Source: Thermogemmatispora tikiterensis (GTDB lineage: Bacteria; Chloroflexota; Ktedonobacteria; Ktedonobacterales; Ktedonobacteraceae). Taken from it: a stretch of DNA of 64,000 nt. How positions within the stretch are numbered: the first letter of the stretch is position 1; each line of letters opens with the position of its first letter. Location: assembly GCF_003268475.1 (NCBI RefSeq), contig NZ_MCIF01000002.1, positions 288,570 through 352,569 of the forward strand, given 5' to 3'. A model generated the notes under the pieces. The model worked only from the letters and a program-made list of their open reading frames with translations, was not told where the DNA came from and did no database searches. Position numbers and translations under genes: made by a program. This document shows positions 15,803 to 24,956 of the stretch, piece after piece.

Positions 15803-15835
15803 TACTAGCATATTAGTATACTAACATTTTAGCAT
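15803..15835 (-). promoter_or_regulatory. AT-rich operator: four 8-bp repeats around a 12-bp palindrome
   Basis: Read on the minus strand, four octamers follow each other without gaps: ATGCTAAA, ATGTTAGT, ATACTAAT, ATGCTAGT. The junction of the second and third forms the perfect palindrome TTAGTATACTAA (15813-15824). It lies 174 nt upstream of the dioxygenase alpha start in an otherwise GC-rich setting. It is a good candidate binding site for the FCD-GntR regulator at the other end of the operon. Confidence 0.55.
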
Positions 15836-16587
15836 TCGCCTGTCAAGGCCTCAAGCGAGGGCTTCGCCATAGTCTGGTCTGATCCGTATAATCCCTTTGG
15901 CCAGATTCTGCTTGTGCCAGGTAGGGGTTTAGTTCAGGCGTCGGGGACTCGGCTGGCCGACCGGGATCTGATCTTGGGAGCAAGGAAGCTGGTCAGGGCA
16001 AGAGCACAGCGCCAGGGGCCAGCTTCCCGAGGATCACCCATGTCAACCAGAGGCAGGTGCCCACCCGGCTTCTTCCTTCCTGCTGCAACCGCTAGCTGCT
16101 ACATGCTACAACGGAAGCAACACGATGCACAGGGTCCCAGGAGACCCTGTGCGCGCCTGAGAGACGGGCAGCCACGCGAGGAGCAGGCTGGCGACGCTGT
16201 GCGCGGAGGCAGGCGCTCTTAACGCGCTTTGGGAGACAAGCAATGCCAGGCTGACCTACCTGGAGTTCACCCCCCCGCGCCAGGCAGTACCTGGCAGATC
16301 CGGGCAGATCCGGGAACTGGCCAGCGAACAGATCAGCACAGCCGCTCAGCAGACACCATGCAGGTTGTAGCAAAAGAGGAGCTAGAGAGAGGAGAGCCAG
16401 GAGAAGATGAAGGGCGGACAAGCAGATAGGTGCTCGCTATCGAGATCGAGAGCATAACCGGCGAGCGCCGCCGCACCATCGAGGACCTTCTTGCGTCCAC
16501 AGCCGACTGCCTCAGCAGCGGCCTGGCTTGCCTATATCACCCAGCACAGCGGTGAACCTCCGCCCCGGAAACACCTTCGCGAGGAAC
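15836..16587. other. long non-coding stretch with one short hairpin
   Basis: I find no gene here with a ribosome site or family signature. A 10-bp perfect hairpin lies at 16127-16152 (GCACAGGGTC and its complement, 6-nt loop). A short readable stretch near 16430-16600 (ERRRTIEDLL, AAAWLAYITQHSGEP in two frames) may be a decayed gene end, but I cannot name it. Confidence 0.4.
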
Positions 16588-16620
16588 ACAAAGGGCCTTC
16601 TTGAGGAAGAAGGCCTTTGT
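16588..16620 (-). terminator. bulged hairpin after the ABC permease gene
   Basis: ACAAAGGCCTTCTT, a CCTC loop and AAGAAGGCCCTTTGT on the minus strand pair over 14 bp with one bulged base. It lies 90 nt beyond the permease stop and is the likely end of the ABC transporter transcript. Confidence 0.65.
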
Positions 16621-16709
16621 CCTTCAAGCGGAGCTACTTCTACAGACGTCCTCATCAGGCAACGAGCACAGTCGTTATTCTGAAGCGTAGAACACACCAG
16701 CCGGGCAGC

Positions 16710-17465
16710 CTATGGCACGCGCTTGTTGTAGACCCTCAGCGCAAAGAAGTAGGCCACCAACAGAAGAGCGACACACCAGACCAGCGCAAGCCAGATCTCA
16801 CGAGGGACAGGTGTCCCAGCCAGCAAGGCGCGGATCGTATTGACGATCGCCGTCCCTGGCTGATTCTCAGCGAAAGCGCGCACGACCGGTGGCATCGAGC
16901 GGGTGGGCACAAGCGCCGAACTGATAAACGGCAGGCAGATCAGCGGATAAGCAAAGGCGGCGGCCCCATCGATCGAGCGAGCCGTCAATCCCGGAATCAC
17001 CGCCAGCCAGGTTAACGCCAGCGTCACCAGGGCCAGGATGGCGACGACAGCCAGCCTGGACAGCAGGCCTACCGACGAGCGGAAGCCCATCAGGAGCGCA
17101 ACGAGAATGATCACCAGCAGTGACATCGCATTGAAGACCAGCGAGGCCAGCACATGACCCCACAACAGCGTGGAGGAGGCAATCGGCATGGAGCGAAAGC
17201 GCTCCATGATCCCCCGCTGCACATCGGTGAACAAACGCAAAGAGGTATAGGAGGTCCCGCTCGCAATCGCTACCAGGAAGATCCGTGGCAATACGTAGTT
17301 GACATAATTGGCCGTCCCGCTTTGAATCGTGCCCCCAAACACGTAGACGAATAGTAACAAGGGTCCGATGGGCGTAACCGTTGCCGTGATGATCGTGTCC
17401 ATACTGCGGAAGATATACCACAGGGAACGACCGAGCATCACGCTTAAATCACTAAAAAGTAGCAC
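16710..17465 (-). CDS. ABC-2 type transporter permease (DrrB-like)
   Basis: A 251-residue membrane protein with about six hydrophobic segments (PIGPLLLFVYVFGGTI, MSLLVIILVALLMGF, LAVVAILALVTLALTWLAVI, LALVWCVALLLVAYFFAL). It carries the ABC-2 motifs RGIMERFRSMPIASSTLLWGH and AFAYPLICLPFISSALVPT, as in daunorubicin-resistance DrrB exporters. It is 32 nt downstream of its ATPase partner. It probably exports a drug or lipid; the substrate is unknown. The divergent MarR regulator and its operators suggest inducer-responsive control. Confidence 0.85.
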   Translation of the reverse strand: MLLFSDLSVMLGRSLWYIFRSMDTIITATVTPIGPLLLFVYVFGGTIQSGTANYVNYVLPRIFLVAIASGTSYTSLRLFTDVQRGIMERFRSMPIASSTLLWGHVLASLVFNAMSLLVIILVALLMGFRSSVGLLSRLAVVAILALVTLALTWLAVIPGLTARSIDGAAAFAYPLICLPFISSALVPTRSMPPVVRAFAENQPGTAIVNTIRALLAGTPVPREIWLALVWCVALLLVAYFFALRVYNKRVP

Positions 17466-17497
17466 TGCGAGACATTCTGCTTGTATACCATTTCCAT

Positions 17498-18199
17498 CTA
17501 ATAGGCCTCCTTTTTGCCAATGATGGTGAGAAAGATCTCTTCCAGCGTTGGTTGTTTCTCCACATACTCCACCTTTGCCGGGGGAAAGAGCTGCTTCAGC
17601 TCCATGAGCGTCCCGCAGGCGATGATCTTGCCCTGGTGGAGAATGGCGATCTGGTCGGCCAGCTGTTCCGCCTCATCCAGGTACTGCGTCGTCAAGAAGA
17701 TGGTTCTTCCGCCATCAGCCAGCTCTTTGACCACTTTCCATACTTCCAGGCGCCCCTCGGGATCAAGCCCGGTGGTTGGCTCGTCAAGGAACATGATCGG
17801 AGGGGTGCCCACCAGGCTTATGGCCAGGTCCAGTCGGAGGCGCATTCCTCCTGCACAGGTCGCCACCTGGCAGTTAGCCGCTTCGCTGAGGTCGAAGCGT
17901 GCCAGCAACTCGTCGGCCACCTGGCGCGGCTGCTGGAGATGCCGAAGCCGGGCGATCATGATCAGGTTTTCTCGCCCGGTCAACAGCTCATCGACAGCGG
18001 CAAACTGCCCGGTCAGACTGATGGATTGCCGCACCTGGGCTGGTTGGGAAACCACATCAAAGCCGCAGACAATGGTTGTGCCCCTGTCGGGTCTCAGGAG
18101 CGTGCTGAGGATCGTGATGAGCGTCGTCTTGCCCGCCCCATTGGAGTCAAGCAGAGCGAAAATGCGCCCCGGCTCGACGGCTGACTCTACGCCTCGCAA
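17498..18199 (-). CDS. ABC transporter ATPase (DrrA-like), 5'-truncated and degenerate
   Basis: Recognisable as a DrrA-type ATPase by ISLTGQFAAVDELLTGRENL, the Walker B FLDEPTTGLDPEGR and the H-loop-region variant TTQYLDEAE. Several features are unusual. Walker A reads LLDSNGAGKTT instead of GPNGAGKTT, so the first Gly is Asp. The signature reads CAGGM rather than (L/Y)SGGM. The usual first 20 residues (strand plus aromatic A-loop) are missing, because an in-frame stop lies 12 codons before the TTG taken as start. It may be a dying copy or depend on a non-standard start. The C-terminal DUF4162-like tail (PTLEEIFLTIIGK) is intact. Confidence 0.7.
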   Translation of the reverse strand: MRGVESAVEPGRIFALLDSNGAGKTTLITILSTLLRPDRGTTIVCGFDVVSQPAQVRQSISLTGQFAAVDELLTGRENLIMIARLRHLQQPRQVADELLARFDLSEAANCQVATCAGGMRLRLDLAISLVGTPPIMFLDEPTTGLDPEGRLEVWKVVKELADGGRTIFLTTQYLDEAEQLADQIAILHQGKIIACGTLMELKQLFPPAKVEYVEKQPTLEEIFLTIIGKKEAY

Positions 18200-18281
18200 G
18201 ACTGCGAGCTGCCGCCGTAAGTTGACCCACTATGGCGTTTGCACCGTCCGCATGACAGGGAAGACCGGCCTATGGTATGCT

Positions 18282-18360
18282 TGACCACTGACCAAATCAG
18301 TGGTCATTCGCATCATTTTCAAGAATGAGTCACTCAGTCTCAAATAATTTAAGTGACTTA
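18282..18360. promoter_or_regulatory. three palindromes between the ABC genes and the MarR gene
   Basis: TGACCACTGA (18282-18291) is followed 5 nt later by its exact complement (18297-18306). Two further odd palindromes, TGAGTCACTCA (18326-18336) and TAAGTGACTTA (18350-18360), are centred 24 bp apart on the same DNA face or near it. MarR dimers bind such sites; the array lies just before the MarR start and would also face the divergent ABC operon. Confidence 0.65.
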
Positions 18361-18396
18361 GTCATCTCAATAGCAGGTACCACGGAGGAACCGACC

Positions 18397-19494
18397 GTGT
18401 CAAGTGGCTCTCAGGGAAAGCGTGCGGAGATGTTCGCGGCCCTCAAGCGCGAATTGAGGAAGAGCAGCAGTTTGGGCGCCTCTTTCTTCCGGGTGGCTGC
18501 CACACAGACGGGTATGGCGGCTGACACAGACATCCAGGTCCTGGACCTGCTCGACCTGACCGGCGAGGCTTCTGCCGGTCAGCTGGCCGAGCTGATGGGC
18601 ATGACCAGTGGGGCCATCGCTAAGGTTCTCAACCGTCTGGAGGCGTCCGGGCTGGTGCAACGGGAACGTGACAAGAGCGATGGGCGCAGAGTCATTGTCC
18701 GGCTTGCCCAAGGTCAGGAGGCACTGGACAAGGTTCGCGCGATCCTGGCCTCACTTGAGGAGATGTGGGATGAGGCCGTCTCGAGTTATGACGAGGAAGA
18801 GCTTGCCCTCCTCTTAGCGTTTCTCCAGCGCAGCAACACCCTGGCTCGTCAGAAACTGGCCGAGTTGCAAGCAGTGGCACCAGACAAGGGCAACATCTTC
18901 TCTGCTCCCCTGGCTGATCTCTCACGTGGCCGACTGGTTGTTGTCTCCGCCGGTCTCCGGCTGGTCTTACGGACAGAGGAAGGCTTGACCGACCTCTATC
19001 AGGCCCGTTTTGAGGGAGCGGTGCCCAACGTGACGGTTCAAGACGGCGTGGTCACGATCCGCTATCCGCGACGCTTTCTGATGCTGACTGGGGAGCAGCG
19101 CCAGGCGGTGATCACGCTGAACCGCACCATTCCCTGGCATATCACGGTCCAAAGCGGGGGTTCAGACATCATTGCCGAACTGGGTGACCTTGAACTGGCC
19201 TCCTGTGAGATCGGGGGAGTCGGCAGCAGAATCCACGTGGAGCTTCCTGTGCCCTCGGGGATGATTCCCGTCCGGCTGGGTGGAGGAGGGGCAGAGATTG
19301 TGGTGCGGCGGCCTGCTGGCGTTGCCGTCCAGGCGCATCTCAAAGGTTGGGGATCTGCCTGCGCCTTTGACGGCCAGACCCATTTCGGCAATAACCTGTG
19401 GCTGCAAAGCGCCGGCTTTGAGCCGACAGCTCCCTGCTATTACAGCATCGAAGTGGTCAGCTCTGGAAGCCAGGTCACGATCACCTCTCATTGA
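18397..19494 (+). CDS. MarR-family regulator fused to a C-terminal beta-rich domain
   Basis: Residues about 30-140 form a MarR winged helix (ASAGQLAELMGMTSGAIAKVLNRLEASGLVQRE and the wing RDKSDGRRVIVRL). From about residue 165 to the end there is a glycine- and valine-rich beta domain (GVVTIRYPRRF, WHITVQSGGSDIIAELGDLELASCEIGG, GGGGAEIVVRRPAGVAVQAHLKG), resembling DUF4097-type adhesin/toastrack domains. I chose the GTG 8 nt after GGAGG. An ATG 24 codons upstream is in frame but lies within the operator cluster. The protein probably represses the divergent ABC exporter and itself; the C-terminal domain may sense a ligand. Confidence 0.8.
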   Translation: MSSGSQGKRAEMFAALKRELRKSSSLGASFFRVAATQTGMAADTDIQVLDLLDLTGEASAGQLAELMGMTSGAIAKVLNRLEASGLVQRERDKSDGRRVIVRLAQGQEALDKVRAILASLEEMWDEAVSSYDEEELALLLAFLQRSNTLARQKLAELQAVAPDKGNIFSAPLADLSRGRLVVVSAGLRLVLRTEEGLTDLYQARFEGAVPNVTVQDGVVTIRYPRRFLMLTGEQRQAVITLNRTIPWHITVQSGGSDIIAELGDLELASCEIGGVGSRIHVELPVPSGMIPVRLGGGGAEIVVRRPAGVAVQAHLKGWGSACAFDGQTHFGNNLWLQSAGFEPTAPCYYSIEVVSSGSQVTITSH

Positions 19495-19524
19495 GGCTTT
19501 TTTCCTGCTCGTTCTGCTCATCTA

Positions 19525-19570
19525 AGAGCACCCACCAGAGCGGTCGGGTGCTCTCTTTGCTCTTCTTTCT
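19525..19570 (+). terminator. 9-bp hairpin with pyrimidine tail between convergent genes
   Basis: AGAGCACCC and its complement at 19546-19554 enclose a 12-nt loop. They are followed by a T- and C-rich run (CTCTTTGCTCTTCTTTCTTC). It lies between the MarR stop and the FAD monooxygenase stop and can serve the plus strand. Confidence 0.65.
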
Positions 19571-19622
19571 TCTCTGAGCAATTCATGTCGCCGGCGGATC
19601 TCCATCGGGAAGGGGCTCACCC

Positions 19623-20837
19623 CTAGAAGGTCTCGGATCGGGCCGCCGCTCCCATAATCTGCCCCAGGTTTTCCGGCGCGAAGAACTCCGGGACGGGCAC
19701 GGTTCCTGCGAGGGTACCGAGGAAGCGGTTGGTTTGCTCCTGATTGTGACGCAGGGCGGCAAAGAGCTGCTGCATCGCTGGTGATGGTGGCTCAAGCTGG
19801 GCGAGCTGACAGGTGAACTCGTAGAGCGGCATAGCGGCCTCATTGCGGCGCTGCTCATAGCTGGCTAGCGCTTCCTCCAGCGGCTGCGAGCCGGTGAGGC
19901 CAGCATCCACCGCCTCAGCCACCAACTCTGCATCGCGGAAGGCATCGCTGATGCCTTGTGCCGTGATCGGGTCCTTGTGATAGCCAGCGTCCCCGACCAG
20001 TGCCCAGCCGGGGCCATAGGGTCTGCGGAAGAAGTTGTACAGCTCGGCGGTGCCACTGAAGCGCTCCTCCCGCCTCCCCTGGCGTACGCGCTCCGCCAAC
20101 GCAGGGGCAAGATCAAGCGTTTTGAGGAAGTTCCCTTCGACATCGGCGCGGTAGGTATGAAACTCCTCGTGTGGCCAGCCAACGACAATACAGGTGAGTC
20201 CTTGATGGGTAGGCAGGACCCCGAAGCCGCGACGCTCGCGGGGGTAGAACTCAGTGCCGGAAAGCTCGACGCCGCTCCAGTAACTGTAGTAGGCACATTG
20301 GAAAGCTGGCCTGGCGTTGTAGACAGGCGCCTGGACCTGCCGGGCTACGAGCGAGTGAACCCCGTCGGCCCCAATCACGATCCGGGCCTGCTCCCGAATG
20401 GGCGTACCGGCAGCGGATCGAGCGGCAATGCCGCTGACACGCTCGCCATCCCACAGGAGGTCTTGAAGCGAGCAATGTTCACGCAGCTCGGCACCTGCCT
20501 CGACAGCCGCATCAACCAGCAGCTTGTCGAGCACCGTCCGTCGGGGACAGTAGCCCTCCGCGATGGCCCCAGCCGACGGCAGGGTACCCCGAAGGGCGAA
20601 AGGTCCCAGGTCCACGGTCATTGAAGTAATCGGGGGGCAGCCGGTGGCAGCCAGGCGCTCCCGTAGCCCCCAGCGGGCAAGGCAGGCCACTCCGGGCTGG
20701 TGAATCCAGTGAGTGGAAAGATGGTCACTGGGAAAGCTGGCTTTGTCCACGAGCAAGACTCGATAGCCCTTGCGAGCCAGAAGCATCGCCGTCGGCGACC
20801 CGGCACAGCGTGCGCCGATCACAATCACATCGTACAT
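19623..20837 (-). CDS. FAD-dependent monooxygenase/geranylgeranyl-reductase-like oxidoreductase
   Basis: PHBH-fold flavoprotein of 404 residues. The dinucleotide-binding motif is VIGARCAGSPTAMLLARKG, a variant common in this branch. A DG motif (IVIGADGVHSLVARQ) and the FAD ribityl motif (ALVGDAGYHKDPITAQGISDAFRDAE) follow. It is probably soluble, since I see no membrane segment. Likely chemistry is hydroxylation or reduction of a small hydrophobic molecule, with substrate unknown. It is a single-gene unit convergent with the MarR gene. Confidence 0.8.
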   Translation of the reverse strand: MYDVIVIGARCAGSPTAMLLARKGYRVLLVDKASFPSDHLSTHWIHQPGVACLARWGLRERLAATGCPPITSMTVDLGPFALRGTLPSAGAIAEGYCPRRTVLDKLLVDAAVEAGAELREHCSLQDLLWDGERVSGIAARSAAGTPIREQARIVIGADGVHSLVARQVQAPVYNARPAFQCAYYSYWSGVELSGTEFYPRERRGFGVLPTHQGLTCIVVGWPHEEFHTYRADVEGNFLKTLDLAPALAERVRQGRREERFSGTAELYNFFRRPYGPGWALVGDAGYHKDPITAQGISDAFRDAELVAEAVDAGLTGSQPLEEALASYEQRRNEAAMPLYEFTCQLAQLEPPSPAMQQLFAALRHNQEQTNRFLGTLAGTVPVPEFFAPENLGQIMGAAARSETF

Positions 20838-20890
20838 CGTTGGCTCCTTTCATCATCGTTCACGTGTGATCACCTTTCAGGCTGCAGCCA

Positions 20891-21255
20891 TCACACAGCG
20901 GAAACAGTTGCGCGGGCGGTAACCGTCCGCAGGCGTCCGAAATGGGGCCAGAGCACTGACGATTGCTTACCGGGCCACAAGGAGCAGCCTACCTCGAAGC
21001 TTTCCAGCAGGGCCAGCCTTGCCTGCTCCAGCAGTGTCTCGACACGCCCAGGTGCAGAGAGGACGAAAGGGTCGGGCATTCCAGGAGGCGACAGCGGCAG
21101 GAACGTGCCCAGGGTGGCCACAATGGTGACAGACTCGCAGTCCTCCTGGCGTTCCCAGATTGCCATTATCATCTCCCTGGTCTGGCCAGCCGCCGGGCAT
21201 TCAGCGAGGAAGCTGCGTATTGGAAGGCATTGAAGCCAGCCTCCACATCGAAGGT
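20891..21255 (-). pseudogene. remnant of a class I SAM-dependent methyltransferase
   Basis: On the minus strand the text DVEAGFNAFQYAASSLNA with RRLARPGR runs into a stop, and the next frame continues MAIWERQEDCESVTIVATLG, PPGMPDPFVLSAPGRVE and LLEQARLALLES. Together they match the C-terminal half of UbiE/SmtA-type methyltransferases (FQFA..P..AL.EARRVLRPGG ... WG..EDCE ... PFALSAPGRLEALLE). One frameshift is needed, and the SAM-binding half is missing. The remaining upstream DNA to 21455 shows nothing else. Confidence 0.7.
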
Positions 21256-21455
21256 ATGATCAGACCAGGACAGTTCCTCTCGTGGTATCCCTTTGACTCT
21301 GCTGATGAGCGGGCCACCCACTCCCCTCTATGCTGCACCACAACAAAAGGAGTATAGTCGGAAGGCCCGGCGCTGCTAACGGGGAAAGTACCTGGATGAT
21401 CAAATGAGGAGTACCTGGATTCGGTAAGAGGTGTTCGCTTAAGGTACGTAGCAGT

Positions 21456-24400
21456 TTAGCGGTTCGTCAGCCTCCGCTCGACGGCCCATACTGCAATTTG
21501 GACTCGTGAGGTAAAGCCTAACTTCCTCAAAATAGCGTTTACGTGTCCTTCGGCGGTGCGCTCGCTGATCACCAGCAGATCAGCAATTTCTCGGTTCGTG
21601 GCGCCCTGGGCAATGAGGGCTGCAACTTCCCGTTCACGTTCAGTCAGGCCGCCAAAGCTGGCGGCTGCAACCCGTCTGAGCGCACTCGGCCTGGCTCGTG
21701 GCAGGGAGGCCAGTGCCCTTTGCGAAAACTGCTCACGCAGCTCAGCATCATCAATTGTCTGTGCCAGCAACTCCACCCCTTCCCGCGCGGCCATCAGCGC
21801 CTCACTCGCCTCCTGCTCGCGCTTGAGCAAGCGATAGACTCGCCCAAGCGCGCCGTGAATGCGCCAGAGCAGCGGGGTCTCGTAGCGTAAGAGCGCACCA
21901 CGTTTTGCCTCCTCCAGGGCCTCGACTGCCTCTTCCAGGCGTCTCAAGGCGGCCAGCGCCTCCCCCTTGAGCTTCCAGAGCCGAGGAATCGGCTGGGCAG
22001 TCAGATTCCCCGGGGCGGAGGCGATCAGGTGCTCTGCGATCTGCAGGGCGCCCTGGGCTTCACCCTGTGCCAGGACCAGCTCTCCCCAGGCCCAACGAAC
22101 GCGCCGCTGTGACAGAGTGCATGGCTCCTGCTCTCGTGCCAGTGCAAGTTGGAGCGCCGCCTCGGCTTGCTTCAGCTGCCCAAGCTGCAGGAAGGCCAGG
22201 GCCTGGGAGGAGAGGATCGCGTCCATCCACCACGCCGAGCCGAGGGTCTTGGCCAGTCTCAACCCGGACTCCAGATAGTGCAGGGCCAGCGCAGGGTCGA
22301 GCAGGAGCAGGGAGATCTGTCCAAAGTGGCTATAGGCCGCGACGATCCACTGCTGGTGTTCGATCTCCTGAGCTATATGGAATCCTTTGCGCACATGTGC
22401 AAGCGCTTTCCCTAATTGCCCGAAGCTGGCAAGCAGTATCCCGGCGGTGAGTTCTGCGTAGGCTTCCCCTGCCGGCCAGTCGATCTGGCGCGCCAGCTCC
22501 GCCGCCTCTGCCGTATCGCGTTCGCACTCCTCGGGTGAACGCACGAGTACGAACGCCGTTTCAGCCGTGGCAGGAGCAATGCCGAGACTGGCGTTTGACA
22601 GGATTGAGCTGAGGCCCTTCTTGTCGCCAAGGAGCCGGAAGAGGGCAATCGCTTGTTCCTGTTGCTGCCTCCCCTCCACAAAATTGCCTGTCCAGACCAG
22701 CGCCATCCCCAGCAGGTCGAGGGTCTGGGCCATGCCCGCTCGATCCTGCTGCCTACGGAATACCTCCAAAGCCTGTTGATGGGCCGCCAGCCCCTCGACA
22801 GTCTGACCGGTGTTAACCAACCAGTTGCCCAGGCGATTGAGGCTGTGTGCGTACAAGGTCGGCTGAGAGAGCGCCGCAGCTCGCTGCACTGCCTCTCGAA
22901 AGAACGAGCCTGCCCGTTCGTAATCACGCCCCGCCCACAGAAAGCCCAGGTCTATGACCGCCTGCCATTCCACCTCTCCTTGACCAGCGTCATGCGCGGT
23001 CGTGAGGGCACGCTCGTAGTCAGCCCTGGCATGCTCGAATTCACCAAGGGTCTCGTAAGCCTGCCCGCGTAAGCGATAGAGAGGAGCAGAGGACGTGGCT
23101 TCCATGTAATGGGTCGCTTTCAAGGCCCGGGTGAATTGTTCAATGGCGACGCGCGGCGCGTACAGGATCAGCGCTCTTTCCCCGGCTAACTTCGCATACG
23201 CGAAGGCTTTCTCCCAGACTCTGGCTTCATAAAAGTGATACGCGACCTCGGTGAGGTGGGCCTCCAGCGTCTCTGCAAAGAGGTGCTCCTCTGTTTCCGC
23301 AAGCGTACGATGCAAGGCCTCGCGTTCACGGAGCAACAACTGTCTATAAATGGCCTGACGCGTGAGCGCGTGACGGAAAGCAAACTGCTCCTCAGATTCC
23401 TCTACAACCAACTGAGCTGCGATCAGCTCTTTCATCAGCGAAAGCAGCTCCGACTCAGCAAGGCGGGTAATCTGTTGAAGGACGGCGAAATCGAAGCGTC
23501 TCCCAGCCACGGCTGCCAGAGTCACCACATGCCGTGCAGCGTCGCTGAGTTGCCCAAGCCGAAGCGCGACTGTTTCCTGGACACTACGAGGGACAGGCAG
23601 TTTCTGGAGAGGCTGATTCTCCCACCGTGGGGAATCACTGGCATCGACCAGGATGAGCGATTTCAGAATCTCTTCAATGAAGAAAGGATTGCCCTCGGTC
23701 AGTCCATAGATCGCTTCGATGGCTGAAGCAGGCATCACCTGTTGCTGGTCAAAGATGGCTCGCAGCATTGCCTCAACCTCGACTTTCGAAAGAGGTGGCA
23801 AGAGGCATTCCTGCGCCAGGCGCTCGCGGTCCAGCTGCGCCAGCCAGCGGTTCAAGCCTGGATGCATCTCGTCATTCCTGTACGTCACCACAAGTAGCAG
23901 TGGATGCGCCACTGAGCTTCGCGCCAGATAGTGCAGGAATTCCAGGCTGGTTTCATCGCTCCAGTGTACATCCTCGATGGTGAGCAGCACTGGTCGGGTG
24001 GAGGCCTCGCCCATGAAGAATTGGCTGAGCGCTATGAAGAGGCGACGTTTTTCCCGTTCTGGCTCGATGGTCGGTGCAGGCGAAGGGGGGAAGCCCGCTG
24101 TGTGCTCCAGGAATCCCGGGAAAAGACGGGCCAGCTCATGGGTCAGTAGGCCCGCATGAGGAGCGGAGAGCGAGAGTCGTTTCTGAATGTGGGAAGAGGA
24201 AAGCAGATCGAGCAGTGGGGCATAGGGAGAGGTGCGGTCAGGAGGAAAGCAGGCACCCTGGAGCACAAGAAACCCCTGCTCGTCAGCCTGTCTTTTCCCT
24301 TCAGCAAGCAGGCGTGACTTGCCAATGCCTGCCTCGCCACTGAGAAGAAGCGTCTGGCCATGCCTCTGCTTTACCCGCTCGATGAGCGCCCCTAAGAGGG

Positions 24401-24467
24401 CGCTTTCTCTCTCCCGGCCAATCAGGACGGGAGAGCGGATCGGCTGGTTGGATCTGAGCGGCCTCAT
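21456..24467 (-). CDS. LuxR-family regulator with AAA/STAND ATPase and TPR array (MalT/LAL type)
   Basis: A very large regulator of about 1003 residues. The N-terminal ATPase domain begins [18 protein letters not shown] and has Walker [12 protein letters not shown] and a Walker B-like [11 protein letters not shown]. The middle (about residues 420-900) is a helical TPR-like repeat region. The last 65 residues are a LuxR/NarL helix-turn-helix ([35 protein letters not shown]). Such STAND regulators bind an inducer, oligomerise with ATP and activate nearby or distant promoters. The ATG was chosen where the homology starts. No neighbour clearly belongs with it. Confidence 0.88.
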   Translation of the reverse strand: MRPLRSNQPIRSPVLIGRERESALLGALIERVKQRHGQTLLLSGEAGIGKSRLLAEGKRQADEQGFLVLQGACFPPDRTSPYAPLLDLLSSSHIQKRLSLSAPHAGLLTHELARLFPGFLEHTAGFPPSPAPTIEPEREKRRLFIALSQFFMGEASTRPVLLTIEDVHWSDETSLEFLHYLARSSVAHPLLLVVTYRNDEMHPGLNRWLAQLDRERLAQECLLPPLSKVEVEAMLRAIFDQQQVMPASAIEAIYGLTEGNPFFIEEILKSLILVDASDSPRWENQPLQKLPVPRSVQETVALRLGQLSDAARHVVTLAAVAGRRFDFAVLQQITRLAESELLSLMKELIAAQLVVEESEEQFAFRHALTRQAIYRQLLLREREALHRTLAETEEHLFAETLEAHLTEVAYHFYEARVWEKAFAYAKLAGERALILYAPRVAIEQFTRALKATHYMEATSSAPLYRLRGQAYETLGEFEHARADYERALTTAHDAGQGEVEWQAVIDLGFLWAGRDYERAGSFFREAVQRAAALSQPTLYAHSLNRLGNWLVNTGQTVEGLAAHQQALEVFRRQQDRAGMAQTLDLLGMALVWTGNFVEGRQQQEQAIALFRLLGDKKGLSSILSNASLGIAPATAETAFVLVRSPEECERDTAEAAELARQIDWPAGEAYAELTAGILLASFGQLGKALAHVRKGFHIAQEIEHQQWIVAAYSHFGQISLLLLDPALALHYLESGLRLAKTLGSAWWMDAILSSQALAFLQLGQLKQAEAALQLALAREQEPCTLSQRRVRWAWGELVLAQGEAQGALQIAEHLIASAPGNLTAQPIPRLWKLKGEALAALRRLEEAVEALEEAKRGALLRYETPLLWRIHGALGRVYRLLKREQEASEALMAAREGVELLAQTIDDAELREQFSQRALASLPRARPSALRRVAAASFGGLTEREREVAALIAQGATNREIADLLVISERTAEGHVNAILRKLGFTSRVQIAVWAVERRLTNR

Positions 24468-24956
24468 GAATAGTCGCCTTTCCCTACATAGATGAAAGCT
24501 CAGGCAGCGGGCACGCGCGAAAGACACCGCTGCCCTCTGACAGGTACTTGCATACCGTATCCATCTCCACCCCAGGCAGCGTGTTGCTGGTTGTCTGGGT
24601 GATCAGCGCATGCCCTTTCGCTGAAAGGCGCCGACTCGACTTTGCTTCCACCAGCCAGGCTATCTTCGTCTTATCAGCTCACGCCGGCCCGCCCGGTAGA
24701 CTGCTTTGACACCATATCCAGAGGATACCACACGCTGGCCAGAGATAGCACCAGTTGCAGTGACGAATTCCTCTCCAGGTACGAGTCCAGCCAGGAAGAT
24801 GTTTCGTCTATCAAGCAGGCGGCATCAGCCAGGCGGCTGCCCTCCCTCGGCAGGCAAGGGGAGACAGCCGGCCACAGACCTGGTCAATGCCTCCTTTCTC
24901 ACTCATAAGACATGGGCGGGTCTGGGTCCTGCCCCGCCATCGCCGCGGCTGACGGC
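24468..24956. other. intergenic stretch with no recognisable gene
   Basis: The region between the LuxR regulator start and the end of the alcohol dehydrogenase gene holds no gene signature, strong hairpin or half-site array that I could see. The promoter of the LuxR gene should lie here. Confidence 0.5.

Noticed and set aside
16092-16421. Leu-rich minus-strand frame that could pass for a signal peptide protein
   Set aside because: It has no ribosome site and a stop-free frame is expected at this GC content; no family text is seen after the Leu-rich start.
17481-17490. TTGTATACCA near the ABC permease start as a second GntR operator
   Set aside because: It shares only the GTATAC core with the dioxygenase operator, lacks the octamer repeats and lies inside an operon rather than in a promoter.
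24232-24495. Plus-strand frames opposite the MalT-like regulator
   Set aside because: They are shadows of the 1003-residue gene, whose Walker and helix-turn-helix motifs are on the other strand.
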